Shown here: in pieces, positions 16,711 to 25,206 of the stretch
Numbering within the stretch: the stretch's first letter is position 1
Layout of the letters: every line of letters starts with the position of its first letter
Assembly: GCF_023824195.1 (NCBI RefSeq)
Contig: NZ_CP085442.1
Coordinates: 3,014,001 to 3,078,000, forward strand
Length of the DNA: 64,000 bases
Origin: Priestia megaterium
Lineage (GTDB): Bacteria > Bacillota > Bacilli > Bacillales > Bacillaceae_H
Direction of reading: 5' to 3'
Notes under the pieces: generated by a model
Databases searched by the model: none
The model's input: only the letters and a program-made list of their open reading frames with translations
What the model was told of the DNA's origin: nothing
Made by a program: the position numbers and the translations under genes

Positions 16711-17358
16711 TTATTTAAATACTTTTACGCGTTCACTTAGCGGTTGAAATTCTTTTTCTCCCGCTGGCGCCACAGGATTACCAAATGGCATTTGGGCAAT
16801 CAGCTTCCATGAACTTGGAATATTCCAAGCTGCTTTTACTTCATCGTCAATTAATGGATTGTAATGCTGTAATGTTGCTCCTAGGCCTTCGAGCTCAAGC
16901 GCTGTCCAGATCACATGCTGCAGCATGCCTGATGATTGGTTAGACCAAACCGGGAAATTTTCGCTGTAAGATGCAAACTGCTTTTGTAACCCTTCAATTA
17001 CTTCTTGATCTTCAAAGAAAAGAACTGTTCCATAGCCGCTTCCGAATAAGTTCATTTTTTGATCCGTATCTGCAAAATTTTCAGCGGGGACAATTTTACG
17101 AAGTGTTTCCCTCGTAATATTCCATACTTTATCATGCTGTTCGCCAAATAAAACGACTACGCGTGCGCTTTGGGAATTAAATGATGAAGGAGTATGTTTC
17201 ACCGCAAAGTTAATAATTTCTTCAACTTTTTCTTCTGATATTTTTACATTTTTATCAATTGCATAAATAGAACGCCGGTTTTTAATTGCTTCATAAAAAT
17301 CTTTTCCAGCCTGTTGCTGATCACTTGATTTATCAAATAATTTATCTAAAAAACCCAT
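16711..17358 (-). CDS. nitroreductase-family oxidoreductase, Frm2/MhqN-like
   Basis: About 215 residues of the FMN-dependent nitroreductase fold. It has an N-terminal RRSIYAIDKN motif, KHTPSSFNSQSARVVVLFG typical of the Frm2/CinD-like subgroup, and a C-terminal GNPVAPAGEKEFQPLSERV segment. Likely activity is NAD(P)H-dependent reduction of quinones or nitro compounds. The inner ATG is chosen because AGGAG lies 8 nt upstream. An MhqR-type inverted repeat lies in its upstream region, which suggests a quinone/electrophile-inducible gene comparable to mhqN. Repeat copy B follows its stop. Confidence 0.82.
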   Translation of the reverse strand: MGFLDKLFDKSSDQQQAGKDFYEAIKNRRSIYAIDKNVKISEEKVEEIINFAVKHTPSSFNSQSARVVVLFGEQHDKVWNITRETLRKIVPAENFADTDQKMNLFGSGYGTVLFFEDQEVIEGLQKQFASYSENFPVWSNQSSGMLQHVIWTALELEGLGATLQHYNPLIDDEVKAAWNIPSSWKLIAQMPFGNPVAPAGEKEFQPLSERVKVFK

Positions 17359-17458
17359 TTTCCCCACTCCTAATTGTTTGTGTTTTTTTAAAGCTTAAAT
17401 TATATGCTTATACCCTTCCCCCTGATAAAAGGAGATAAACAAGATATAATGAATTCTT

Positions 17459-17478
17459 ATATCTCTAATTCGAGATAT
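17459..17478 (-). promoter_or_regulatory. MhqR-type operator upstream of nitroreductase
   Basis: TATCTC-TAATTC-GAGATA, with one more matching base pair outside, fits the MhqR consensus as I recall it (tATCTcgaAtTCgAGATa). It lies about 100 nt before the start codon. A second, half-degenerate copy precedes mhqD at 46.0 kb. Binding is inferred. Confidence 0.65.
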
Positions 17479-17591
17479 TAAACTAAAAAAATATTAATTG
17501 AAATTTAATTACTTTATGTAACTTACTTTACAATGATTATTTTATTATGTCAAGAAAAAAATTATTATCTTTTTCTTTTCTTGATCATATG

Positions 17592-17623
17592 AAAAAAGAC
17601 TGCTAAATACGGCAGTCTTTTTT
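17592..17623 (-). terminator. terminator of the nrnB-SDR operon
   Basis: The stem AAAGACTGC / GCAGTCTTT with an 8-nt loop is followed by a T-run on the minus strand, 10 bp after the SDR stop. Confidence 0.85.
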
Positions 17624-17632
17624 CGTAGATGC

Positions 17633-18382
17633 TTAATGTTCATAAATCATCTTTCGCGTCATTCCCCCGTCTACTACGAGGTTAGCTCCTGTTACAAAAT
17701 CATTTTCCGCATTTGTTAAGTACATACACGCTCTTGAGATATCGGCTGGCGTTCCCACCCGATTAGACGGATGCTGCGTATGATCGATTTCACGAAGGCC
17801 ATCATAGTCAGATGTCTCAATCCATCCTGGAGAAATAGCATTTACTGTGACGTTGTCATCACCAAGTGAAATGGCAAGTGCATGAGTTAAAGCAACGATT
17901 CCTCCTTTTGTAGCGGCATAGGCTTCTGTGTGAGGTTCAGACATTGTAGCTCTCGTAGAAGCTAAGTTTACAATGGAGCCTCCGCTCTCGTTTTTTCTCA
18001 TCACCTTAGCTGCTTCGCGAGAGCATAGAAACACGCTGCGCAGGTTCGTATTGATAATATCATCCCACTCATCAATGGTTAGCTCATACGGTGATTTCCA
18101 GCGGGAAACGCCTGCATTATTAATCAAAATATGTATCGTTCCATACGTACTGACCGTTTTTTCAACGAGATTTAAAATGTCGCCTTCTTTTCGGACGTCT
18201 GTTTTGACAAAAATGGCTTCTCCGCCTTGTCTTTGAATAGCTTCTGCGTGACGCTCTCCTTCGGTTTCGTCCACATCTGCCAATACCACTTTTGCTCCTT
18301 GTTTAGCGTATGCGCGGGATACATCTTTTCCTATTCCATTTGCAGCTCCGGTAACAACTACAACTAGCTCTTTAAACGACAT
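17633..18382 (-). CDS. short-chain dehydrogenase/reductase
   Basis: A 249-residue classical SDR. It has the Rossmann glycine motif TGAANGIG, NNAG at the fourth strand, catalytic Ser in NLASTRA and the YxxxK pair in EAYAATKGG. Asp at the end of the second strand (LADVDE) favours NAD(H) over NADP(H). The C-terminus ends in a GGMTRK segment seen in tetrameric members. RBS AAGGAGGAG precedes the ATG. It follows nrnB by 21 nt in one operon. The substrate cannot be inferred. Confidence 0.88.
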   Translation of the reverse strand: MSFKELVVVVTGAANGIGKDVSRAYAKQGAKVVLADVDETEGERHAEAIQRQGGEAIFVKTDVRKEGDILNLVEKTVSTYGTIHILINNAGVSRWKSPYELTIDEWDDIINTNLRSVFLCSREAAKVMRKNESGGSIVNLASTRATMSEPHTEAYAATKGGIVALTHALAISLGDDNVTVNAISPGWIETSDYDGLREIDHTQHPSNRVGTPADISRACMYLTNAENDFVTGANLVVDGGMTRKMIYEH

Positions 18383-18403
18383 ATCATCTCCTCCTTATAC
18401 GCT

Positions 18404-19375
18404 TTATTCACTTTTTTCTTCGTCTTTAAACAAGTGATTCGTGACGAAAAGAGCAAACGTTTCAGCTGTTAACTTGCATCCAGAAGCTTTGGGGTGACCT
18501 CCTCCTCCGAGGTGTCCAACAATTTCTGCTAAGTTGATTTCGTCTTTTACTGCACGGAAGCCAATTTTCTGGCGTCCCATATCCACCATAACGGAAAAGT
18601 CGATATCTTCATTTTCTAGACACAGTGCATTTCCTAACTCAGACTGATATGTATCTGCAAAGACAATGCCTGCGTTGTACGCTGTTTTATCAATTTCAAC
18701 ACTTTCTTTTATGATTTGTTTTTGTTTGTCATAAATGTATTTTTCAATCTTTTTTTCTTCTGCTTCTAGTAAAATTTCGTGTTTGTCCGTAAACGTAAAT
18801 TCTTGATTTTCAGTATGATACGATTCACGAAGCGTTTCTAGAATGGTCTCTTTAAATTCTTCATGCGGGATTAGGTAATATAGGTGATTAAGGCGCTTTG
18901 CTTTCAAGTTATTTTCATGGAACCAGTCCCATGTATCAAATAAGCGCACAAGCTCTACATATTCATCAAGCAACTCCGTTTTTTGAAGCATATTGTGGCG
19001 CACTAAGTAGTCGTAGAAAAGAGATGTAGCTGCCGTCTTTTTACCGTTTTCATCTTCCGCAATAACATGAACCCAATCATATTTCTCAGCTAGTGGGAGA
19101 GCAGAGATATGATGGTCAATAAGAGTGATTTGCTGGCCCTTTTTTACAAGTTCATTTAATTTTTCCGCTACTTCCTCATTTACGCTAATATCCGTTATGT
19201 ATAAAGCTGTGTCTCCATCGTTTTCTTCTTCAATAAAATGCGTCACTGTGTCATTGATGCGGCCAATGCTTACCGTGCTGTAATCAAAGTTGTCGTCGCC
19301 AAACGCTAACCTACCCAACAGTGCTGGACTTACCCCGTCTAAATCGTTATGTGAAATTAATTTTATTTTTGTCAT
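18404..19375 (-). CDS. nrnB: DHH/DHHA1 oligoribonuclease NrnB
   Basis: A 323-residue phosphoesterase that degrades short RNA oligonucleotides and related phosphoesters. The N-terminus carries the DHH metal site: SHNDLDGV, ITDISVNEE and LIDHH. The C-terminus carries the DHHA1 motif GHLGGGGHPKASG. Sequence and length agree with B. subtilis NrnB (YngD). The second codon ATG is preferred over TTG because AAAGGAG lies 9 nt upstream. It is the first gene of an operon with the SDR gene. Confidence 0.9.
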   Translation of the reverse strand: MTKIKLISHNDLDGVSPALLGRLAFGDDNFDYSTVSIGRINDTVTHFIEEENDGDTALYITDISVNEEVAEKLNELVKKGQQITLIDHHISALPLAEKYDWVHVIAEDENGKKTAATSLFYDYLVRHNMLQKTELLDEYVELVRLFDTWDWFHENNLKAKRLNHLYYLIPHEEFKETILETLRESYHTENQEFTFTDKHEILLEAEEKKIEKYIYDKQKQIIKESVEIDKTAYNAGIVFADTYQSELGNALCLENEDIDFSVMVDMGRQKIGFRAVKDEINLAEIVGHLGGGGHPKASGCKLTAETFALFVTNHLFKDEEKSE

Positions 19376-19535
19376 CAATCAAAACTCCTTTATTTTCAGT
19401 CGCCTTAGTATATGTACCGGCTTGTATATTATAGCAATTTCAACATAAAAATGCTGTTATTTACTTTGAAGCAAAGTAATATATTCTCAATGAACAAAAG
19501 TGAAGTAAACGTTCAGACTGGGATTTACTTGCATC

Positions 19536-19892
19536 AAAAGAAATTGAGACATAACTACATCAATACAATCTAAAGACGAACAATGAAATAAATGAGCTAG
19601 TGTGGATCACTTGTTACAACGCCGTTGATTTCCGTGCCAGGCTTCGCTTTCCGAGGGCGGCCGGTGAGCCTCCTCGTCGCCTACGCTCCTGCGAGGTCTC
19701 AACTGTTTTCCCGCAGGAGTCTTCGCCTTGCCCTCCAATCAACAGCTAGAAGCACTAGAAGCGACTACATACACGAAACATACACTCACCTATACCAATG
19801 AAAAAATCCGAACGAATGTGATTCTCCATCAAGAATCTTGATTCATCGTTCGGATTTTCTTTTAAATAACCTGCTTTTGTGCTAGCCTCTTT
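19536..19892 (-). repeat. dispersed terminator-bearing element, copy C (full length)
   Basis: A full-length copy with the central CGTTGATTTCCGTGC...AATCAACAG module and CTCCTGCGAGG/CCCGCAGGAG arms. It has the same length as copy A by my boundaries. The 10-bp terminator hairpin is at 19806-19855 and reads out on the minus strand. It ends 4 nt from the hxlB stop codon. The termini are more worn (AAAAGAAATTGAGACATAAC). I see no target-site duplication. Confidence 0.85.
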
Positions 19893-19896
19893 CCAC

Positions 19897-20445
19897 TTAC
19901 TCTAAATTGCTGTGCTGCTTAAACGCCTGTTCATGATCCGTGTGGTTCAAATTCCCGTATTCCAAGCAAATGGTATCAAATACAACGTGAGCACATTGAT
20001 CAAATAATGAGCCCAAAGGCTGAATAGAAGCTGCTTCATTTTCACTTCGGTATTTGGTTGCAGCGGGAATGTGCAGCAGCTCATCAGTATGAGCAGTTAA
20101 TGGTGATTTTGTACTAGCTGAAATGCCGATAACTGAACATCCTACTTCTTTGGCTTTTTTAGCTACACTCACCACTTGCTGTGTTTTTCCTGAACCAGAT
20201 ACGGCCACCAACACGTCACCTGCTGCAATCGAAGGAGTAATGGTCTCCCCTACAACATATACTGTCGCACCTAAATGCATCAGTCTCATCGCAAATGATT
20301 TGCCCATTAACCCAGAGCGACCTTCGCCTATAACAAAAATTCGTTTCGCTTGGTAAAGTGAAAACGCTACTTCTTCTATTTGCGGTTCTTTTATGTGATT
20401 CATTACGGCCGTAATTTCATGTAAAATCGTTTGTGTTTTTGTCAT
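19897..20445 (-). CDS. hxlB: 6-phospho-3-hexuloisomerase
   Basis: A 182-residue SIS-domain isomerase converting D-arabino-hex-3-ulose 6-phosphate to fructose 6-phosphate in the ribulose monophosphate route. The SIS sugar-phosphate-binding pattern is clear: IFVIGEGRSGLMGKSFAMRLMHLG, VAVSGSGKTQQVV and IGISASTKSPL. Near the C-terminus is PLGSLFDQ, a PHI-typical catalytic stretch. The ATG overlaps the hxlA stop by one base (TAATG), so the two are translationally coupled. Repeat copy C follows it as terminator. Confidence 0.92.
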   Translation of the reverse strand: MTKTQTILHEITAVMNHIKEPQIEEVAFSLYQAKRIFVIGEGRSGLMGKSFAMRLMHLGATVYVVGETITPSIAAGDVLVAVSGSGKTQQVVSVAKKAKEVGCSVIGISASTKSPLTAHTDELLHIPAATKYRSENEAASIQPLGSLFDQCAHVVFDTICLEYGNLNHTDHEQAFKQHSNLE

Positions 20446-21080
20446 TATACGTTCCCCCTGCTCATAAATAAGTCTTGAAATTCAGCAGATGCCTTTGCCA
20501 CATCCGCACTTTTTGTAATCGCTGATCCAATAATCGCGACGTCCGCTTTCATTTGAAGTAATGATGCTGCTGAGGCTGGATTAATTCCTCCTGCCACTGC
20601 TATTTGGGCATCTGAATGAAAATACTGCCGCAAATTTATTTGACTCAGTGATTTTCCTTCTTTTTCTTGCTCGTCTTTGCTGATATGATGGCAGAAAATA
20701 GCGTTATTATAAATACTTACTTGCTTTTGTAAGCTGCTTGACGTATTTAATAAATCAACCATCATTTTTTTATTCCATTTCTCGCTGACATTTGCACACG
20801 TCTCTATCGTTGGTAAAGGTGATACGCCCATTACTGTTGCTACATCTGCCCCTGCTTGGTAGCACATTGTAAACTCATACTCTGCGTTATCAATCGTTTT
20901 GATATCTGCTACAATCGTCTTGTGCGGAAATGCCTGTTTGATTTTATAAATGCTTTCAATTCCATACTCTTTTATAAGAGATGTACCTACTTCAATCCAA
21001 TCAACAGAGGGTTCTGCCAGCTTGGCAAGTATAATAGCTTCTTCAATTGTGACGCGATCTAATGCTAATTGTATCTTCAT
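20445..21080 (-). CDS. hxlA: 3-hexulose-6-phosphate synthase-like (OMPDC superfamily)
   Basis: A 211-residue TIM-barrel of the orotidine monophosphate decarboxylase superfamily. It has LALDRVTIEEA, IEVGTSLIKEYG, the DxKxxD metal/catalytic motif as ADIKTID, and the phosphate site AVAGGINPASA. Pairing with hxlB argues for hexulose-6-phosphate synthase, which condenses formaldehyde with ribulose 5-phosphate. The middle is divergent: VDLLNTSSS and HHISKDEQ replace the usual VDMINV and HTGYD. 3-Keto-L-gulonate-6-phosphate decarboxylase is therefore the alternative. The start is the ATG after GAGGAG; upstream GTG codons overlap the RBS. A palindromic operator lies 20 bp upstream. Confidence 0.8.
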   Translation of the reverse strand: MKIQLALDRVTIEEAIILAKLAEPSVDWIEVGTSLIKEYGIESIYKIKQAFPHKTIVADIKTIDNAEYEFTMCYQAGADVATVMGVSPLPTIETCANVSEKWNKKMMVDLLNTSSSLQKQVSIYNNAIFCHHISKDEQEKEGKSLSQINLRQYFHSDAQIAVAGGINPASAASLLQMKADVAIIGSAITKSADVAKASAEFQDLFMSRGNV

Positions 21081-21099
21081 ATTTCTTCTCCTCACTTTC

Positions 21100-21117
21100 T
21101 ACTAAACCGGTTTAGTA
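21100..21117. promoter_or_regulatory. LacI-type operator upstream of hxlAB
   Basis: An 18-bp perfect palindrome TACTAAACCGGTTTAGTA with the central CG typical of LacI-family operators. The same core appears as a 20-bp palindrome before the KDG operon (25984-26003). Both flank the LacI-type gene, its most likely reader. I found no convincing -35/-10 pair for hxlAB. Confidence 0.8.
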
Positions 21118-21145
21118 ATAGCGTAAAAAAACAATATCTTGATGG

Positions 21146-21180
21146 GCTAAAAAGAGCACGCCATAGGCGCTCTTTTTAGC
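21146..21180. terminator. terminator of the kdgR-like gene
   Basis: The stem GCTAAAAAGAGC / GCTCTTTTTAGC directly abuts the stop codon of the LacI-type regulator, upstream of hxlA. Confidence 0.8.
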
Positions 21181-22191
21181 TTAATGCGACAAAGTTGTTT
21201 CTCGAATAATCAATTCACACTCATACTGGTACTCTTCATAAGCTATCTTTTCTTTCAAAATTTGTTTAACAAGTAAATCTGCTGCTTTTGTTCCCATGTC
21301 AAAAGCAGGCTGCGAAATGGTGGTAACGGCAGGCGTTGCTACATCTGCGTAAGGAATATTATCATAAACAATTAAAGATAAATCATTTGGGATATTAAAT
21401 CCGTGTTGTTTAATAAATTTCTGCACTTCAATGAACACTAAATCGTTTCCAGCAAGCAGCGCTGTCGGCGGATTATCGGCTGCAAATAGCTTCTCCAGCG
21501 CTTTTTGCATGTCCGCTTTTTTGCAGTTAATAATCATGGATTCATTTACAGGCATATTGGCTGATGTTAACGCTTCTTTGTACCCTTCTACACGTTCAAT
21601 CCGGGGTGTAATAGTTAATGGTTCTGTAATAATCGCTATATGCTTATGTCCAAGCTCGAGCAGATGCAAAATAGCCTGTTTTGTGGCTTTTTGGTTGTTC
21701 GCCACTACGGATGGAATTTTTCCTTTTACATCATGAATTTTACGATCCATAATAACAACCGGATATTCTTCTTTGATCATCTGTTCATAAAGAGAAGTAT
21801 TGGCCCCCGTTGGAAATAAAATAAGGCCATCTACTTGCTTTGCTTTTAACATATTGATATATTTCTTTTCCTTCTCAGGATCATCATCTGCGTTACAGAT
21901 AATGGCATGTATATCTTGTGAATGGCAATAGTCCTCAATTGCGCGAATGACTTCAGTAGAAAATCTGTGCATAATATTCGCGACAATAATCCCAATCATC
22001 GACGTTCGCTTTTGTTTTAAGCTCCGTGCTAGGTAGTTGGGCTGATAGCCGAGTGTATCAATCGCTTCTTTAATTTTTTTTCGTGTCTCTTCGCCCATAT
22101 ATTCATACCGCTTGTTAATGTATTGTGATACGGTGCTTTTGGAGACATTTGCTGCTTTTGCAACGTCCAGCATAGTAACTTTTTGCATCAT
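21181..22191 (-). CDS. kdgR: LacI-family regulator, KdgR-like
   Basis: A 336-residue LacI/GalR regulator. The N-terminal helix-turn-helix reads MLDVAKAANVSKSTVSQYIN, and a YxPNYLARSLK hinge is present. The periplasmic-binding-like effector domain has GLILFPTG, IITEPLTITPRIERVEGY and LIVYDNIPYADVATPAVTTI. It lies between the KDG pathway genes and hxlAB, and matching palindromes occur before both units, so it probably represses both and is relieved by KDG or KDPG. It has its own transcription unit. It resembles B. subtilis KdgR, which is the source of the symbol. Confidence 0.85.
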   Translation of the reverse strand: MMQKVTMLDVAKAANVSKSTVSQYINKRYEYMGEETRKKIKEAIDTLGYQPNYLARSLKQKRTSMIGIIVANIMHRFSTEVIRAIEDYCHSQDIHAIICNADDDPEKEKKYINMLKAKQVDGLILFPTGANTSLYEQMIKEEYPVVIMDRKIHDVKGKIPSVVANNQKATKQAILHLLELGHKHIAIITEPLTITPRIERVEGYKEALTSANMPVNESMIINCKKADMQKALEKLFAADNPPTALLAGNDLVFIEVQKFIKQHGFNIPNDLSLIVYDNIPYADVATPAVTTISQPAFDMGTKAADLLVKQILKEKIAYEEYQYECELIIRETTLSH

Positions 22192-22260
22192 AATCCGTCC
22201 TTTTCATTCAATCCCTAAAATTATGCTACTCCTAGTGTAAACGAAAAAAACGAAAAAGGA

Positions 22261-22287
22261 AAAGCCTTCTTGCTAGCAGAAGGCTTT
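22261..22287 (-). terminator. terminator of the KDG operon
   Basis: The stem AAAGCCTTCT / AGAAGGCTTT with a 7-nt loop follows the aldolase stop. It separates the operon from the regulator gene. Confidence 0.8.
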
Positions 22288-22292
22288 ATTTA

Positions 22293-22937
22293 TTAAGCGT
22301 ACGCAAGCCTAGCTTCTTGAATTTCATGAGTAAAACGCTTCGCTTCCTTTGTTACTTGAAGTAAGTATTCAGGAGTTGGAAGCTGCTTTCCATCCACTAA
22401 TGTGCTTCCTGCTCCAATAGCAGCTGCTCCAGCTTTAATATAAGCTCCTGCATTTTCAGCCGTAATGCCGCCTGTTGGCATTAATGGAATATGAGGAAGC
22501 GGTCCTGCTATATTTTTAAAATAGGCGGGACCTACTACGCTTGCCGGGAAGACTTTAATCATATCTGCACCGCATTCATAGGCTGTTAAAATTTCAGTGG
22601 GTGTAAAAGCGCCCGGAACGCTAATGACTCCGTATCTTTTAGCCGTTTTAATTGTTCGTTCATTAACCGTAGGAGAAAAAATAAATGACGCTCCCGCCAT
22701 AATAGCAATTCGTGCTGTTTCTTCGTCTAGAACAGTTCCTGCTCCAATAAACATCGAGTCGTCAAATTCATTTTTTAACTCTTTAATAACCTCTACGGCA
22801 GCAGGGTTTTCCATTGTAATTTCTAGGTTTGTTACTCCGCCTTCTTTTAACGCGTAGGCAAGCGGAATAATTCGCTCAGCACTTGCTCCTCGAATGACCG
22901 CTACAATACCGCTACTTGTAATTTTCTCAATATGCAT
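22293..22937 (-). CDS. kdgA: KDPG/KHG aldolase
   Basis: A 214-residue class I aldolase that splits 2-keto-3-deoxy-6-phosphogluconate into pyruvate and glyceraldehyde 3-phosphate. The Schiff-base lysine is in DMIKVFPAS, with GIVAVIRG, LEITMENPAA, FIGAGTVLDEE, the FIFSPTVNE strand and the phosphate site PTGGITAENAGAYI. The Glu before the active centre is kept, though the usual LRTPAA is MENPAA here. It is the last gene of the operon isomerase-kinase-permease-aldolase, 26 nt after the permease. Confidence 0.92.
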   Translation of the reverse strand: MHIEKITSSGIVAVIRGASAERIIPLAYALKEGGVTNLEITMENPAAVEVIKELKNEFDDSMFIGAGTVLDEETARIAIMAGASFIFSPTVNERTIKTAKRYGVISVPGAFTPTEILTAYECGADMIKVFPASVVGPAYFKNIAGPLPHIPLMPTGGITAENAGAYIKAGAAAIGAGSTLVDGKQLPTPEYLLQVTKEAKRFTHEIQEARLAYA

Positions 22938-22963
22938 GTGAATTCTCCTTTTCTATCGTTACA

Positions 22964-24244
22964 TTAAGCCGTTGTTTCGACTGGCTTCACACTTTGAACT
23001 TCTCTTGGCTTTTTCGTTGCGACAATGGTTAGAACTGCAGCAAGGAATAATGATCCAGCCATAAAGATATATGAAGCGCCAAATCCTCCTGTTGATCCAT
23101 TTAAAAATCCTACAATATAAGAACCGGCAAATGAACCAAGTGCGCCCATACTATTAATTAAAGCCATTGCTCCACCGGCAACATTACGTGGTAAAATTTC
23201 AGGAATAATCGCAAAGAACGGTCCGTACGGAGCGTACATCGTTCCTCCGGCGATAACGAGTAAGGTAAAAGAAAGCCAGAAGTTGCTTGTGCCAACTAAA
23301 TAAGATCCGTAAAAAGCAAGCGCTCCTACTAATAAGAACGGCCATACAAATGCGCTGCGTTTTAAAAACTTATCTGACAGATATGAAACCGCTAACATTA
23401 ATACAACTGCTAATACGTAAGGAACGGACGCTAACCACCCTGTCTTCACTATACTCATGTTAGGCGCTGCTTTAATAATAGACGGCAACCACATAACAAA
23501 TCCGTAGACGCCGATACTCCATAAAGCATATTGAATGCTTAATAAAATGACAGTACGATTTTTGAAAGCTTCTTTATAGCCTTTAACAGGTTTGATTCCT
23601 TCTTGTTCTTTTTGCAGCGCATCGTGTAAATCTGCTTTTTCTTTTTTCGACAGCCACCCTGCATCTTTTGGCTCATCGTTTACTAGTTTCCACCATAAAA
23701 ATGCCCAAATAACAGCTGGAAAACCTTCTAAAATAAACATCCATCTCCAGCCAAACGATTCTAGCAAATACCCAGAAACAATAGACATCCAAAGAACGGT
23801 TGCGGGGTTTCCTAAAATTAAAAATGTGTTGGCTCTAGAACGTTCTGCTTTTGTAAACCAGTGGCTTAAAAACACGAGCATAGCAGGCATAACGGCACTT
23901 TCGACTACTCCTAAAGCAAATCGAATAACAAACAAAAATCCGACGTGGCTTACCATACCCGTAGCTGTAGCAAGTGCTCCCCATAAAATCAGAGACCAAA
24001 AAATCAGCTTTTTGGCGCTTTTATTTTCAGCATAGTGAGCGCCTGGAATTTGGAAAAAGAAATAACCTAAGAAAAAGAGCGATCCTAATAAAGACGAAAT
24101 ACCTGGCGTAATATGAAGATCTTCTGCCAGCCCTGCCGCTGCTCCAAACCCATAGTTTGCACGGTCTAAATATGCAAGGCTATACGTAATAAATACGATA
24201 GGAATTAACCGAAGCCATCTTTTTTTTGCTAGCTGCTGTTTCAT
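22964..24244 (-). CDS. MFS transporter, sugar-acid (ACS) type
   Basis: A 426-residue, 12-helix major facilitator of the anion:cation symporter group that imports hexuronates, glucarate or galactonate. Typical are LAYLDRANYGFG in helix 1, GYFFFQIPGA, RFALGVVESAVMPAM and SGYLLESFGWRWMFILEG. It sits between the KDG kinase and aldolase, so import of a sugar acid feeding KDG (or KDG itself) is likely. The ATG after AAGGAG is used rather than the GTG inside the kinase stop region. The kinase stop is 2 nt upstream. Confidence 0.88.
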   Translation of the reverse strand: MKQQLAKKRWLRLIPIVFITYSLAYLDRANYGFGAAAGLAEDLHITPGISSLLGSLFFLGYFFFQIPGAHYAENKSAKKLIFWSLILWGALATATGMVSHVGFLFVIRFALGVVESAVMPAMLVFLSHWFTKAERSRANTFLILGNPATVLWMSIVSGYLLESFGWRWMFILEGFPAVIWAFLWWKLVNDEPKDAGWLSKKEKADLHDALQKEQEGIKPVKGYKEAFKNRTVILLSIQYALWSIGVYGFVMWLPSIIKAAPNMSIVKTGWLASVPYVLAVVLMLAVSYLSDKFLKRSAFVWPFLLVGALAFYGSYLVGTSNFWLSFTLLVIAGGTMYAPYGPFFAIIPEILPRNVAGGAMALINSMGALGSFAGSYIVGFLNGSTGGFGASYIFMAGSLFLAAVLTIVATKKPREVQSVKPVETTA

Positions 24245-24246
24245 TA

Positions 24247-25206
24247 TCACTTCACTCCTTGTTTTTGGGATTCCATATATCTTTGCAACTGCTGTTCAGT
24301 TGGATATCCGTCGTTATCTCCAGGGCTTTGTACAGCTAATGACCCAATGGCATTTGCTCTCCTTACAGATTGAGTAAGAGAATCATTTTGAAGAAGTCCG
24401 CTTAACAGTCCTACTGCAAAACCGTCTCCTGCTCCGACTGTATCCACTATTTGTTTCACTTGTATTCCTTCAACCATTCCTTGCTCTTTAGCCGTCTTAA
24501 AAAAGGCTCCTTGTTCACCTAGTTTAATAACGACAACCTCTACGCCTGCATCTAAATAGTAAGAAGCAATGTCTTCCGGATTTTCGTAGCCGGTTAAGAT
24601 TTTTCCTTCTTCAATACCCGGCAGAACGTAGTTTGCTTGTTTAGCAGCTTCATTGATTGTAATAACCATTTCTTCTTTCGATGTCCAAAGAGTGGGTCTC
24701 AGGTTTGGGTCAAAGGAAACAGTCCTTCCAGCTGCTTTCATCGATGTAAGTGCATGTAGAGCAAAATCGCGCATACTTGCTGACACAGCAAGCGGTATGC
24801 CTGTCATATGCATATGTTTTGCCGCTAAAAAATAGTTTCTATTAAAATCGCTGGAGTGCAAGTGACTGGCTGCTGAATTTTTTCGGAAGTAACAAACTTC
24901 CGGATCTCCCACTTCCACTTTTGATTTAATTTGAAAGCCTGTTGCATGTTCGCTATCTACTAGTACACAATCGGTGTTGACTGACTCCTCTTGTAGCCGT
25001 TTCATAATAAACGTACCGAAAGGATCGTTGCCGACTTTGCTCACCCAGCCTGCGCGCAGACCGAGACGAGCGAGACCAATTGCTACATTTGTTTCTGCCC
25101 CGGCCAGTTCTTTCGTATAATGCTTAATCTCATGCAGCGGTCCTGGTTGTTGTGCCATGAACATCGCCATTGCTTCTCCGAAGGTAATAACGTCTAATGA
25201 ATTCAT
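24247..25206 (-). CDS. kdgK: 2-keto-3-deoxygluconate kinase (PfkB family)
   Basis: A 319-residue ribokinase-family enzyme that phosphorylates KDG to KDPG. Signatures are GEAMAMF at the N-terminus, AGAETNVAIGLARLG, the FDPNLRPTLW substrate loop and the catalytic anion hole DTVGAGDGFAVGLL. KDPG aldolase in the same operon supports the substrate. Its ATG overlaps the stop of the upstream isomerase gene by 4 nt (ATGA), and it is nearly joined to the permease gene downstream. Confidence 0.9.
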   Translation of the reverse strand: MNSLDVITFGEAMAMFMAQQPGPLHEIKHYTKELAGAETNVAIGLARLGLRAGWVSKVGNDPFGTFIMKRLQEESVNTDCVLVDSEHATGFQIKSKVEVGDPEVCYFRKNSAASHLHSSDFNRNYFLAAKHMHMTGIPLAVSASMRDFALHALTSMKAAGRTVSFDPNLRPTLWTSKEEMVITINEAAKQANYVLPGIEEGKILTGYENPEDIASYYLDAGVEVVVIKLGEQGAFFKTAKEQGMVEGIQVKQIVDTVGAGDGFAVGLLSGLLQNDSLTQSVRRANAIGSLAVQSPGDNDGYPTEQQLQRYMESQKQGVK

